This document shows, piece by piece, positions 41,156-49,635 of a stretch of 64,000 nt of DNA (its first letter is position 1; every line of letters begins with the position of its first letter). Source of the DNA: Lachnospiraceae bacterium (GTDB lineage: Bacteria > Bacillota > Clostridia > Lachnospirales > Lachnospiraceae); contig JAJQHQ010000025.1 of the NCBI GenBank assembly GCA_021199655.1, forward strand, positions 36,798 through 100,797. The letters are read 5' to 3'. The notes below the pieces were generated by a model, which did no database searches, was not told where the DNA came from, and saw only the letters and a list, made by a program, of their open reading frames with translations. A program made the translations under genes and the position numbers.

Positions 41156-43738
41156 ATGGACAAAAGCCATGACGTCCGGAATGTTGGAGTGAAGAGAAGC
41201 GGGCTCCGCGTGTTCCGGAATCAGTCGTATGCGGGAAACGGACTGACATTTAGCTCGTATCTGGTTCAGACGCAGGAGAGGTACCAGCTGATTGGCACCG
41301 TGCCGGATGACTGTGTGGAACAATGGATGGAGCAGATCTGCCGGACGGTTTCCTTTGACCAGATTGACCATCTGGTCGTATTTACAGAGGAGAACAGCAG
41401 AAAAGCTGTTTTACGCGTCCTGCAGGAAAATGCCGGGATTGAAATCATTGCGGCGTATCCGGTTCTTGAGCAGCTTGGGAAAATTTTGCCGGCAGGAACG
41501 AAAACGCTGGAAATCCGGAACAACCGCAGTCTGATGTTTTCAGGAAGTTCGTTCCGTTTCCGGATGATCGGCGGCGGAAACCTTAGTCCGGCTCTGTATG
41601 TGCTGGATGAGGAGGAACACAGCGTTTACGCATCAGATGCATTTGGATCTTTGTACAGTGGTCTGGAGCTTCCGGAGGCAGAAAGCGAAAGAGATATACA
41701 GTGGCGTCTGGGGATGAAAGACTATTATGAAGACCTGGCAGCCTCCGGCAGAGCGATTGATGCGGGCAACGCGGCCGCGTTTGTGCGGGAACAGAAAGTG
41801 ACAGCTGTCTTTCCGTCTGTCGGACCGGCGGTGAGCGGCGGGAGACTGGAGATAATGCTGGATTTCTACCAGCAGCAGAGCAGTGCGGCACTTCGGGAAA
41901 CAGCCGGAAGGTCAGAAGAGCGGCCAGACACAGTTTTGGCGGCCGGGATGGCGGAAACGGGAGCTTCTGCGGGTCCGCATGTGGTAATGATATATGAAGG
42001 GACGAACGAACTGTCAGATTACGCGGCCTGTGTGGAAAATGGCCTGAAGGAGGCTGAGGTTTCCAACGTCACACGTTGTAACCTTTCCACCACAGATCGG
42101 AATGAAGCGATCCGCATGGCGCTCTCGGCAGATGTCCTGCTCCTTGGAACGACGATCTCGAAGGGGACTCCTGCAAAGGCGATCTGGGATGTGGTGACGT
42201 CTTTGAAAGCGGAAAGCTGCAAGGGCAAGCTGGCGTCGATTTTCTATAAGGTTTCCACACGGGAGGACAACGCGGACATATTAAGAGAGCATCTGGCGTT
42301 CCTCGGATTTGATTTAAATATCCAGAGCAGCTTTTTTACAGGGGAGCTGACGGAGGATGACCTGAAAAACGCCGGGAATTATGGCTTCGGCGTCGGATGC
42401 AGCGCCCGGAAAGTGCCGAATCCCAGAAAGCCGAAGCTTGTAAAATGCCTGGTCTGCGGGGAAATATTTGACGCCTCGCTTGGCACCTGTCCGGTCTGCG
42501 GAGTGGGACTTGACCAGTGCGTGCCGGTCGAGGAGGAAGAAATCTCTTATCAGAAGGATTCCGATATGCGGTACGTCATTCTCGGCGGCGGCGTCGCCGG
42601 TGCTTCAGCAGCAGAGGCCATCCGCAAAAGGGATCAGACGGGTGAAATCCTGATCATATCAGCGGAGGATTATATGCCCATCCATCGACCGATGCTGACG
42701 AAAAATCTCAGCATTGCCGACGCGCCGGACGAGGAGCTTTATCTTCACCCGGCGGGATGGTATGAGGAACGAAGGATTTCCCTGCAGCTGGGGGAGACAG
42801 TCGATGCGCTTGATGCCGACCGGAAGGTCGTCCATGCTGCGAAAAGCGGCGACGAGATTCCTTATGACCGTCTGATTTTTGCGACCGGTGCGGAGTGTTT
42901 CATTCCGCCGTTTGAAGGCTGGCAAAAAGAAGGAGTGGCGACGATCCGTCATCTTTGGGACAGCCGGAAAATTCAGGACTGGATGAAAACCGCCAAAAAC
43001 GCGGTCGTGATCGGAGGCGGCGTCTTAGGGTTGGAGGCTGCGAGCGAGCTGCTGAAGAACGGGATCCATGTGACAGTGCTGGAGGCCGCGCCTCAGATCA
43101 TCGGCAGGCAGGCGGATGCGGATTCCGCCGCGGTGCTGCGCAAAAAGATGGCGGCGCTGGGCGTGGAATGCCTGGAAGGTGTGCAGATTGAGGGCATTAC
43201 CGGCGAGGAGCGGGCGACAGGAGTGAAGCTGAAAACCGGTGAGATATTCCCCGCAGATTTCGTGATCGTCTCCTGCGGCAACCGGGCGAATGTGAAAGCT
43301 GCACAGGATGCCGGAATGCAGGTGGAGCGTGCGATTGTTGTGAACGCCTTTATGGAGACGAGCCTTCCTTTTGTTTATGCTTGCGGAGATTGTGCGCAGT
43401 ACGATGGTGTAAATTTCCAGCTCTGGGCGGAAGCATCCGAGCAGGGCCGCATTGCGGGCGCGAACGCGGCGGGCGAACGGCTGGCGTACGAGTCGCAGCT
43501 GCTGGGATTGAATCTGGATGGATTTGGGACCACGCTTTTTGCGATCGGAGATCCGGGTAAGCAAAGTGGCGTACCTTATCGACTGGTAAAAACCGTCGAT
43601 GATGTGGACAATAGCCAGGAGCAGTACTGGTTCATGGGAAGCGCCCTGCAGGGCGCAGTGCTGATCGGGCGTCCGGATAAGACTGCGGATGTTACAAAGG
43701 CTGTGATGGAGCACGCACGGCATGAGGAACTCTTCTGA
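41156..43738 (+). CDS. Flavodiiron-like/rubredoxin/NADH oxidoreductase fusion
   Basis: An 860-residue four-part protein: metallo-beta-lactamase-like domain (about 1-250), flavodoxin-like domain (about 275-420), short rubredoxin-like site C431-x-x-C434 and C445-x-x-C448, and an FAD/NAD(P)-dependent rubredoxin reductase (about 468-860, VILGGGVAGASAAEAI). Normal flavodiiron proteins reduce O2 or NO at a diiron centre held by H-x-E-x-D-H and two further His; the matching place here reads VVFTEENSRKAV and the next one GGGNLSPAL, so these ligands seem lost. The chain may therefore be an NAD(P)H-to-flavin electron-transfer protein rather than an O2/NO reductase. Start 41156 has GAGAGGTGAG upstream; the longer frame is rejected. 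It lies just before the flavoprotein-ferredoxin pair and could feed it. Confidence 0.8.
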   Translation: MDKSHDVRNVGVKRSGLRVFRNQSYAGNGLTFSSYLVQTQERYQLIGTVPDDCVEQWMEQICRTVSFDQIDHLVVFTEENSRKAVLRVLQENAGIEIIAAYPVLEQLGKILPAGTKTLEIRNNRSLMFSGSSFRFRMIGGGNLSPALYVLDEEEHSVYASDAFGSLYSGLELPEAESERDIQWRLGMKDYYEDLAASGRAIDAGNAAAFVREQKVTAVFPSVGPAVSGGRLEIMLDFYQQQSSAALRETAGRSEERPDTVLAAGMAETGASAGPHVVMIYEGTNELSDYAACVENGLKEAEVSNVTRCNLSTTDRNEAIRMALSADVLLLGTTISKGTPAKAIWDVVTSLKAESCKGKLASIFYKVSTREDNADILREHLAFLGFDLNIQSSFFTGELTEDDLKNAGNYGFGVGCSARKVPNPRKPKLVKCLVCGEIFDASLGTCPVCGVGLDQCVPVEEEEISYQKDSDMRYVILGGGVAGASAAEAIRKRDQTGEILIISAEDYMPIHRPMLTKNLSIADAPDEELYLHPAGWYEERRISLQLGETVDALDADRKVVHAAKSGDEIPYDRLIFATGAECFIPPFEGWQKEGVATIRHLWDSRKIQDWMKTAKNAVVIGGGVLGLEAASELLKNGIHVTVLEAAPQIIGRQADADSAAVLRKKMAALGVECLEGVQIEGITGEERATGVKLKTGEIFPADFVIVSCGNRANVKAAQDAGMQVERAIVVNAFMETSLPFVYACGDCAQYDGVNFQLWAEASEQGRIAGANAAGERLAYESQLLGLNLDGFGTTLFAIGDPGKQSGVPYRLVKTVDDVDNSQEQYWFMGSALQGAVLIGRPDKTADVTKAVMEHARHEELF

Positions 43739-43840
43739 AAAGCGGAATCGAGTCTGTGCGGCATCCGAAAAAGCGGAAACACACATGGCCTGAATGATCG
43801 TGTGTACATTTTAAGGATGGAGAATAAGGAAGTGAACAGC

Positions 43841-45748
43841 ATGAAAGATAATAACAAAACGCCCCGTATGCCTCGTACGATGGAGCTGCCGAGACCGGAA
43901 AAGGTAACATGTCCTTATGAAGAGTCTTATCAGGCGGATGTTGTGGTGATCGGCTGCGGGTTCGCGGGGCTGAATGCAGCCGTCTCCGCAAAAGAGGCAG
44001 GACAGAATGTCCTCGTGATTGATAAAGGAAGACCCGGCTATTCCGGACTTTCTCCCTGGCCGTCAAGCTTTCGCTGGTTCGACCCGGAGCGCGGAGATGA
44101 TGAGGAAGCCTTTAAGGAAGCGATGAAACGCGGCGGCGACTATCTATGTAATCTGAACTGGTATGAGTGCTGGCTGAAGGAATCCAAAGGCATCTATGAG
44201 CGCCTGACCAACTGGGGGATTCTCGCCCAGTATCCGAAGGCTGCGGAGGCCGGCGATTTTTACGAGAGGGAAGATTTTGTCGGATACCGGGAGATGTTTG
44301 ACAAATTTGACCGCCATAAAAAATGGATTGAGGTATTGAACCGTTATGAGATTCCGTATCTGGAGCACACGATGGTGACAGATTTGATCGCCGGGGCCGC
44401 AGAGCCGGAAATGGAAAGAGAGAACCAGGCGGCGGAAGCTGCAAAAAAAATCTGCGGGGTGATCGCGTTCCATGTTCCGAGCGGACAGGTAATTACCGTA
44501 AGCGCGAAAGCGGTGGTCATGGCGACTGGAGGAGGCAGCTACAAGCCGACGGGATACCCGGTCGGCGGCGATACCTTTGACGGAGAATACATGGCCTGGG
44601 AGATGGGACTTCCGATTGCGGGAAAGGAATTCGAAGATTTCCACACGACCTCCAGTCAGGCGCCGGGCAACGTATTTCTGGACAACCACTGGCAGTATCT
44701 GGAAAACATCTGGCTGTGCGGCGGCGATGTGGATCTGGAGAGCGCGGCTGGATATGCGTCGGCGAAAGGGTACGCGATGGTCCTGAAGCGGGTACAGAAC
44801 TCGGTAAATGGCGTGCCCCTTGCAAATGGAAGCGAGATTCAGAATGTGGCTACAGCCAATTATACCCGCCGCGGCGGTTCGAAGGTCTATGAGACGGATC
44901 CGGAAGAAATACGTTCCGGAAAAATGAGTACGCCGGTAGCGGCAAGTACGCTGGCGGGAGCGGCGACTGGTATGTGCTGCCATCTTACATCAGGCGTGTT
45001 CTGCGGACTTGGAGAGACAGACGGAAAAACAGAGATTGCCGGACTCTATGTGGCCGGAGACGGAATCCATGCGACATCTCCGTCGGGTTCCGCTTACCCA
45101 TGCGGCGTTGGCTTTACCTCCTGCTTTACTTCCATTGATGGCGACCATGCGGGCCGCGCGGCAGCCTCTTATGCAGCCGGTGAAAGCTTTGCATCGCTGC
45201 CGGAGGAAGAAATTCAGCGGAAAAAAGAAGAAATCCTTGCCCCGCTGAGCCGTGAAAATGGTTTTGACCCGAACTGGGCGCGCGACGTGCTGCATTCCAT
45301 CATGGCGCCTTACTGGATTACGGTGGTAAAAAGCGAGGCAACCCTGAAGGCAGCGCTGGTGCAGGTGGAATATATGCGTGATCATGTGGTACCGAAGCTG
45401 CAGGCCGCTACCAGTCACGACCTGCGTCTTTGCCTGGAAATGAAACACAAGGTACTCTCCGCGGAATTAAAGCTCCGCGCCGGTCTGGAACGAAAGGAGA
45501 GCCGCGGGTCGACCTACCGCGAGGATTATCCGTTCCGGGATGATGAGAACTTTTTATGCTATATCACTCAGAGAAAGGCAGAAAACGGAGAGAGTACGTT
45601 TGATAAGGTACCGGTTCCGGACGCCTGGGCTGGCGACAGAGAGGAAGCTTATCAGTCCCGCTATGTATTTTATTTCCCCGGAGAGCCGGAAAAAATGGGC
45701 TTTCAGCTGCCAGAAAGAGGCCGGAAAGGAAAGGGGGAGCAAAAATGA
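43841..45748 (+). CDS. AprA-like FAD-dependent reductase/oxidoreductase
   Basis: A 635-residue flavoprotein of the fumarate reductase/adenylylsulfate reductase family. FAD motif VVIGCGFAGLNAA near 32-44, a further FAD segment GGGSYKPTGYPVGGD near 230-244, and YVAGDGIHA near 405. There is no export signal and no FMN-binding domain. Start chosen at 43841 (AAGGAAG upstream). It overlaps the ferredoxin gene by four bases (45745-45748), as aprBA-type partners do, so the two should form a cytoplasmic complex. Sulfate-activation genes are absent, so it probably acts on an organic substrate; identity unknown. Confidence 0.85.
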   Translation: MKDNNKTPRMPRTMELPRPEKVTCPYEESYQADVVVIGCGFAGLNAAVSAKEAGQNVLVIDKGRPGYSGLSPWPSSFRWFDPERGDDEEAFKEAMKRGGDYLCNLNWYECWLKESKGIYERLTNWGILAQYPKAAEAGDFYEREDFVGYREMFDKFDRHKKWIEVLNRYEIPYLEHTMVTDLIAGAAEPEMERENQAAEAAKKICGVIAFHVPSGQVITVSAKAVVMATGGGSYKPTGYPVGGDTFDGEYMAWEMGLPIAGKEFEDFHTTSSQAPGNVFLDNHWQYLENIWLCGGDVDLESAAGYASAKGYAMVLKRVQNSVNGVPLANGSEIQNVATANYTRRGGSKVYETDPEEIRSGKMSTPVAASTLAGAATGMCCHLTSGVFCGLGETDGKTEIAGLYVAGDGIHATSPSGSAYPCGVGFTSCFTSIDGDHAGRAAASYAAGESFASLPEEEIQRKKEEILAPLSRENGFDPNWARDVLHSIMAPYWITVVKSEATLKAALVQVEYMRDHVVPKLQAATSHDLRLCLEMKHKVLSAELKLRAGLERKESRGSTYREDYPFRDDENFLCYITQRKAENGESTFDKVPVPDAWAGDREEAYQSRYVFYFPGEPEKMGFQLPERGRKGKGEQK

Positions 45749-46047
45749 GCGTAGTGAGAATTGATCTGAATCGCTGCATCGGATGCAAAAACTGTGTAGA
45801 GATTTGTCCGATGGATGTTTTCTATTTCGATGAGAAGGCGCGCAAATCCGTGCTGGCCTATCCGGAAAACTGCCAGAGCTGCGGACAGTGCTATCTGAAC
45901 TGCCGCGGACGTGCCATAGGGATGTCGAATGACACCTACGGCTACCCGATCACAGCTTTCCGCGGAGCGACGTCCTCTCCAATGAACCGCATGATTGTCA
46001 CAGAGCCGGGTGTGATCAAAGAGCTGACCAAAGGGAAGCTGCCCTGA
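45745..46047 (+). CDS. Two-cluster ferredoxin partner (AprB-like)
   Basis: A 100-residue ferredoxin with C-x-x-C-x-x-C-x-x-x-C-P (CIGCKNCVEICP) and C-x-x-C-x-x-C-x-x-x-C (CQSCGQCYLNC), giving two [4Fe-4S] clusters. A 45-residue C-terminal tail follows, as in AprB-type subunits that wrap the flavoprotein. It overlaps the flavoprotein gene and is 26 bases before the Nif3-like gene. Confidence 0.92.
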   Translation: MSVVRIDLNRCIGCKNCVEICPMDVFYFDEKARKSVLAYPENCQSCGQCYLNCRGRAIGMSNDTYGYPITAFRGATSSPMNRMIVTEPGVIKELTKGKLP

Positions 46048-46073
46048 ACAGAAAACAGCAGGAAGGAGAACCC

Positions 46074-46919
46074 ATGAAAATAAAGGAGATCATACAGAAG
46101 CTGGAAGCGTTTCACCCACCGCTGGAGCACCCGCATACCTGCGATGTTGTAAAGATCGGGAACGCGGACGCCGAGTGCAGCGGAATCATCCTCACCTGTT
46201 TTGCGTCGATCGAAGTGATCCGGAAAGCGGTGCAGGAAAATGCCAACCTGATCATCTGCCACGAGCCGCTCTTTTACAGCCACGAGGATACGACGGACTG
46301 GCTGGAAGACGATCCGGTATACGAGGAAAAGAGAAAACTGCTGGAAGAGAACCAGATCGTTGTCTACCGGGATCATGACCACATCCACGGGGGCCATGGC
46401 GGAGCGAACATTGACGGCATTTTCTACGGAATTATGAATGAGCTTGGCTGGAAAGAATATGTCGTCGGGGATACGAAAAAGCCGCTGCTCTATGAGATTC
46501 CGCAGACAACAGTGCCGGAGCTGGCGGATTTCCTGATGAAGAAGCTGAATATTTCCGGTATCCGTGTAGTAGGAAGCCATGACACGATCGTCCGCAGAGT
46601 GTTCTTCTGTGAGCATGTGCAGGGAGCCAGACCGTTTGGCAACAAGACAGAGATTCCGGATAATGAGACGATGAAAAAAGTAAGGCGGGAGCAGGCGGAC
46701 GTGCTGATTCCGTTTGAGATCATCGACTGGACGCTGAGTGCCTACGTACGTGATTCCTGTGCGGCAGGGATACCGAAAACGATACTGGAGATGGGACACT
46801 TCAATGTGGAAGAGCTGGGCATGCGTTACATGGTTCAGTATCTGCCAAATGCCATTGGCTGTGAAGTGCCGATGAAATATGTGCAGTCCGGCGACAGCTT
46901 CTCGTACATTACAAAATAA
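46074..46919 (+). CDS. Nif3-like dinuclear metal-centre protein
   Basis: A 281-residue member of the Nif3/DUF34 family. Metal ligands are visible in IICHEPLFYSHED (about 60-72) and in the His-rich HDHIHGGHGG (about 100-109). These hexameric proteins bind two metal ions and probably hydrolyse nucleotide-like or cyclic compounds; GTP cyclohydrolase activity has been proposed for some. It is the last gene of the flavoprotein operon, ending in a terminator shared with lysR. Confidence 0.85.
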   Translation: MKIKEIIQKLEAFHPPLEHPHTCDVVKIGNADAECSGIILTCFASIEVIRKAVQENANLIICHEPLFYSHEDTTDWLEDDPVYEEKRKLLEENQIVVYRDHDHIHGGHGGANIDGIFYGIMNELGWKEYVVGDTKKPLLYEIPQTTVPELADFLMKKLNISGIRVVGSHDTIVRRVFFCEHVQGARPFGNKTEIPDNETMKKVRREQADVLIPFEIIDWTLSAYVRDSCAAGIPKTILEMGHFNVEELGMRYMVQYLPNAIGCEVPMKYVQSGDSFSYITK

Positions 46920-46922
46920 AAT

Positions 46923-46968
46923 CCTGCTCTGCCGGTGAGGATCGACTGGCCTGTTCCGGCAGAGCAGG
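46923..46968. terminator. Bidirectional terminator between the Nif3-like and lysR genes
   Basis: Perfect 13-bp stem CCTGCTCTGCCGG (46923-46935) / CCGGCAGAGCAGG (46956-46968). Leftwards it is followed by ATTTTATTTT. Confidence 0.85.
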
Positions 46969-46981
46969 CAGCTGAGATTCC

Positions 46982-47842
46982 TTACCCCTTGAGAAAGGCG
47001 GCAAATTCTCTGGATACCAGAGGCGTTTTCCGGACGGGATAGACCATATAAATCTCGTAGAAAATATCCGGTGTGATGGGACGGATCACAGTTCCTTCCA
47101 TCTCCAGATGGGAAGCCATGTTGTGTGTGAGGATTGACAGTCCCATTCCCTTCTGGATCAGGTCAAAGAGGACAGAGGCCTTGTCCACAGAGATGGATGG
47201 GTGCAGATCAAAGGACGGATCTGCCCTGCGGATGCTTTCACGCAGGGAACTCATGTGACGGAATTCAATCAGGGATTCGTTTTTCAGGTCATCCAGAGAA
47301 ACCGCCTTTTTCCCGGCGAGGGGATGCGCCTCGGGTATTACGACAGAGAGGGTATCAGAGGTGTAAAACTGCCTCTGATAGAGATCCTCCGGGACATCAT
47401 AATTGCCGGTCAGAATAAAATCGACCTTTTTCTGCTGCAGCCAGTCAAGCAGTTCCCGGTCGCCGCCCTGCAGAAACGAATACTGGCAGTGCGGATGCTG
47501 TTTTTTATAATCCTTAAAGAAAGGAATAAAATTGTAGAGGGTCACAAGAGGAATATATCCGATATTGACCTCCGGCGCATCGGATTCCCGGTCAAGCAGG
47601 TTTTGCGTGTATTCCTTCTGGACGCTGACCATCTGCTCTGCATAGGGAAGCCATGCTTTTCCGAAATCAGACAGTACAGCCCCCTTTTTGGAGCGGATGA
47701 ACAGATCCTCTCCCAGGTCTGTTTCAATCGACTTGATGTGCTTTGAGAGAGAGGACTGGCTGATAAAAAGAAGATCCGCCGCTTCCTGAAAATGCAGCAC
47801 GCGTGCCAGGACGACAAATTCATTGATATAGTTTAATTCCAT
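46982..47842 (-). CDS. LysR-family transcriptional regulator
   Basis: A 286-residue LysR protein. N-terminal helix-turn-helix about 18-38 (FQEAADLLFISQSSLSKHIKS), then the effector domain (about 90-280, NIGYIPLVTLYN). Start chosen at 47842 (MELNYINEF); the frame extends upstream but lacks a site and family similarity. It is divergent from the carboxylesterase operon with a 266-base gap containing promoters for both, so it probably controls the esterase/Dpp operon and perhaps the flavoprotein genes behind it. Confidence 0.92.
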   Translation of the reverse strand: MELNYINEFVVLARVLHFQEAADLLFISQSSLSKHIKSIETDLGEDLFIRSKKGAVLSDFGKAWLPYAEQMVSVQKEYTQNLLDRESDAPEVNIGYIPLVTLYNFIPFFKDYKKQHPHCQYSFLQGGDRELLDWLQQKKVDFILTGNYDVPEDLYQRQFYTSDTLSVVIPEAHPLAGKKAVSLDDLKNESLIEFRHMSSLRESIRRADPSFDLHPSISVDKASVLFDLIQKGMGLSILTHNMASHLEMEGTVIRPITPDIFYEIYMVYPVRKTPLVSREFAAFLKG

Positions 47843-47966
47843 AGTGGTACCTCGCTTCCGGAGCGCCATGAAAATGGTGCAAAAATGCAAAGCTTCGACA
47901 CAGACTCCAGAGAATATCCGTATCGGTTCCGACCCTTTGCAAAGGATGATATTCTTTATAGCTGGT

Positions 47967-48075
47967 AGTATAGCAGATGATGGAAACGATGTCAAAAAGA
48001 ATGTCCGAATGGATTCCAAAACGGAATGAAGCTAAGACATAACGAATTGAAAAGGATGACCGGCTTTTGTATAAT
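47967..48075. promoter_or_regulatory. Divergent promoters of lysR and the esterase operon
   Basis: Leftward: -35 TTGACA (complement of 47990-47995), spacer 17, -10 TATACT (complement of 47967-47972). Rightward: -35 TTGAAA (48047-48052), spacer 17, -10 TATAAT (48070-48075). The 50 bases between them are the likely LysR binding area; I see no sharp T-N11-A palindrome. Confidence 0.75.
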
Positions 48076-48108
48076 ATGACCAAGATAAAAGAACGAATGG
48101 TTTAGGAG

Positions 48109-49590
48109 ATGTACGAAATGACAATAACAAAAGCGGTGACAACGAATGGAATTGTGGTCGGAATGCCGGGAAAACGGACGGAATGCACCATGTTCCTCGG
48201 GATTCCGTTCGCAAAGCCGCCGGTTGGAGAACTTCGCTATCAGGCTCCGCAGAAGGCAGAAAGCTGGAAAGGAGAACGGGAATACTTCTCTTTTTCCCCG
48301 GCCTGCATCCAGGATCGAAAGGGTGAAGAATTTCCGATCTCGGAGGACTGTCTGTACCTGAATGTGTACACACCGGCGAAAACGGCGGAGGAAAAGCTTC
48401 CGGTCATGTTCTGGATTTACGGAGGCGGCTTTGGCGGCGGCAGATCCTCAGATCCGGAGATGTATGGCGAGAGCCTGACCCGGAAAGATGTGGTGGTCAT
48501 TACCATCAATTACCGTTGCGGGGTGTTTGGTTTTTTTGCTACAAAGGAGCTGGAGAAGCGAAACGGGCAGGTGGTAAATGCCGGTATTCTCGATCAGATT
48601 GCGGCGCTTTCCTGGGTTCGCGAAAATATCAGCGCATTCGGAGGCGATCCGGAGCGCATCCTGGTATTTGGACAGTCCGCCGGCGGGATGTCAACGAGAA
48701 TGCTGATGACGTCCCCGCTTGCAAAAGGAATGTTTTCCAGAGCGATCATTGAATCCGGAGGAGGCCTGAATGAAGCGGACCCGATCCGGCCGAAGGAAGA
48801 GTTTATGACAGTCTGCGAGCGGGCGATGCAGCATCTTGGATGGACGCTTGAGGATATGCTGACGCGTGATGCGGAAGAGATCTCGGAGAAGATGGCGCAG
48901 GCGGCAAAGGAGACGGCGGAAGGCTTTGAAGTCGGGTATTTCCAGCCGTTCCTTGATGGCATTTCTCTGGTGGAGGTACCGGGAAAGCTGATCGCAAAAG
49001 GCGAGTATCCGGATATCCCGATTATCTGCGGGACCGTGGCCGGGGATGCCTGGATGTTCTCCAGAAAGGTCATGCGGCAGTTTCCAAATGACCGGTACTT
49101 CCGGGGATTCTCCTATGCGGCGAGTCAGGCGTGGGCAGGGCTTTGCGTGAAAGAGGGACGTACGCCGATCTATACGTATTATATGGACCGGACACAGCCG
49201 AAAAAGGAAGGCGGTCCGACACATGGAAGAGCTCCGGCGTATGGTGCAGGGACTCCGCATTCTTCCGAGATTGTCTATGTGTTTGGAACGCTCGAAAGCC
49301 GCAGCAATAAATTTCAGGCGCTGGATGCGGAACTCTCTGAGGCAATGCAGACCTACTGGACGAATTTTGCGAAGACCGGCGACCCGAATGGGGATCAGAA
49401 CAATGATTTGAGCGGAGGCGGTATTTGCCGCTGGGAGCCTTATACAGAGCAGTCTCCGCTGGCTATGCATTTTGGCGATGACGGTTATCAGATGGCAGAC
49501 CTGGTGGAAACGGATGCGGAAAAGCTGGCGCTTAAGATTACCGAAGAGCATCCCGGCCTGCTGACTTCGCTGGAAGGATATGAATTGTGA
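48109..49590 (+). CDS. Type B carboxylesterase
   Basis: A 493-residue alpha/beta hydrolase of the carboxylesterase/cholinesterase family. Nucleophile Ser190 in GQSAGG, oxyanion segment YGGGFGGG near 104-111, and SEDCLYLNVYTP near 81-92. There is no signal peptide, so it acts inside the cell on imported esters. It is the first gene of an operon with a second esterase and a Dpp-type importer, under the divergent LysR. Confidence 0.92.
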   Translation: MYEMTITKAVTTNGIVVGMPGKRTECTMFLGIPFAKPPVGELRYQAPQKAESWKGEREYFSFSPACIQDRKGEEFPISEDCLYLNVYTPAKTAEEKLPVMFWIYGGGFGGGRSSDPEMYGESLTRKDVVVITINYRCGVFGFFATKELEKRNGQVVNAGILDQIAALSWVRENISAFGGDPERILVFGQSAGGMSTRMLMTSPLAKGMFSRAIIESGGGLNEADPIRPKEEFMTVCERAMQHLGWTLEDMLTRDAEEISEKMAQAAKETAEGFEVGYFQPFLDGISLVEVPGKLIAKGEYPDIPIICGTVAGDAWMFSRKVMRQFPNDRYFRGFSYAASQAWAGLCVKEGRTPIYTYYMDRTQPKKEGGPTHGRAPAYGAGTPHSSEIVYVFGTLESRSNKFQALDAELSEAMQTYWTNFAKTGDPNGDQNNDLSGGGICRWEPYTEQSPLAMHFGDDGYQMADLVETDAEKLALKITEEHPGLLTSLEGYEL

Positions 49591-49635
49591 CAGATAATAA
49601 CGGATGAAATGTATACAGGAGACGGAGGCGAAAGG

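Noticed and set aside
43841-46047. Dissimilatory sulfate reduction genes (aprAB)
   Set aside because: The fold and gene order are similar, but no sulfate adenylyltransferase, Qmo or Dsr genes are nearby and the flavoprotein differs in length and start region.
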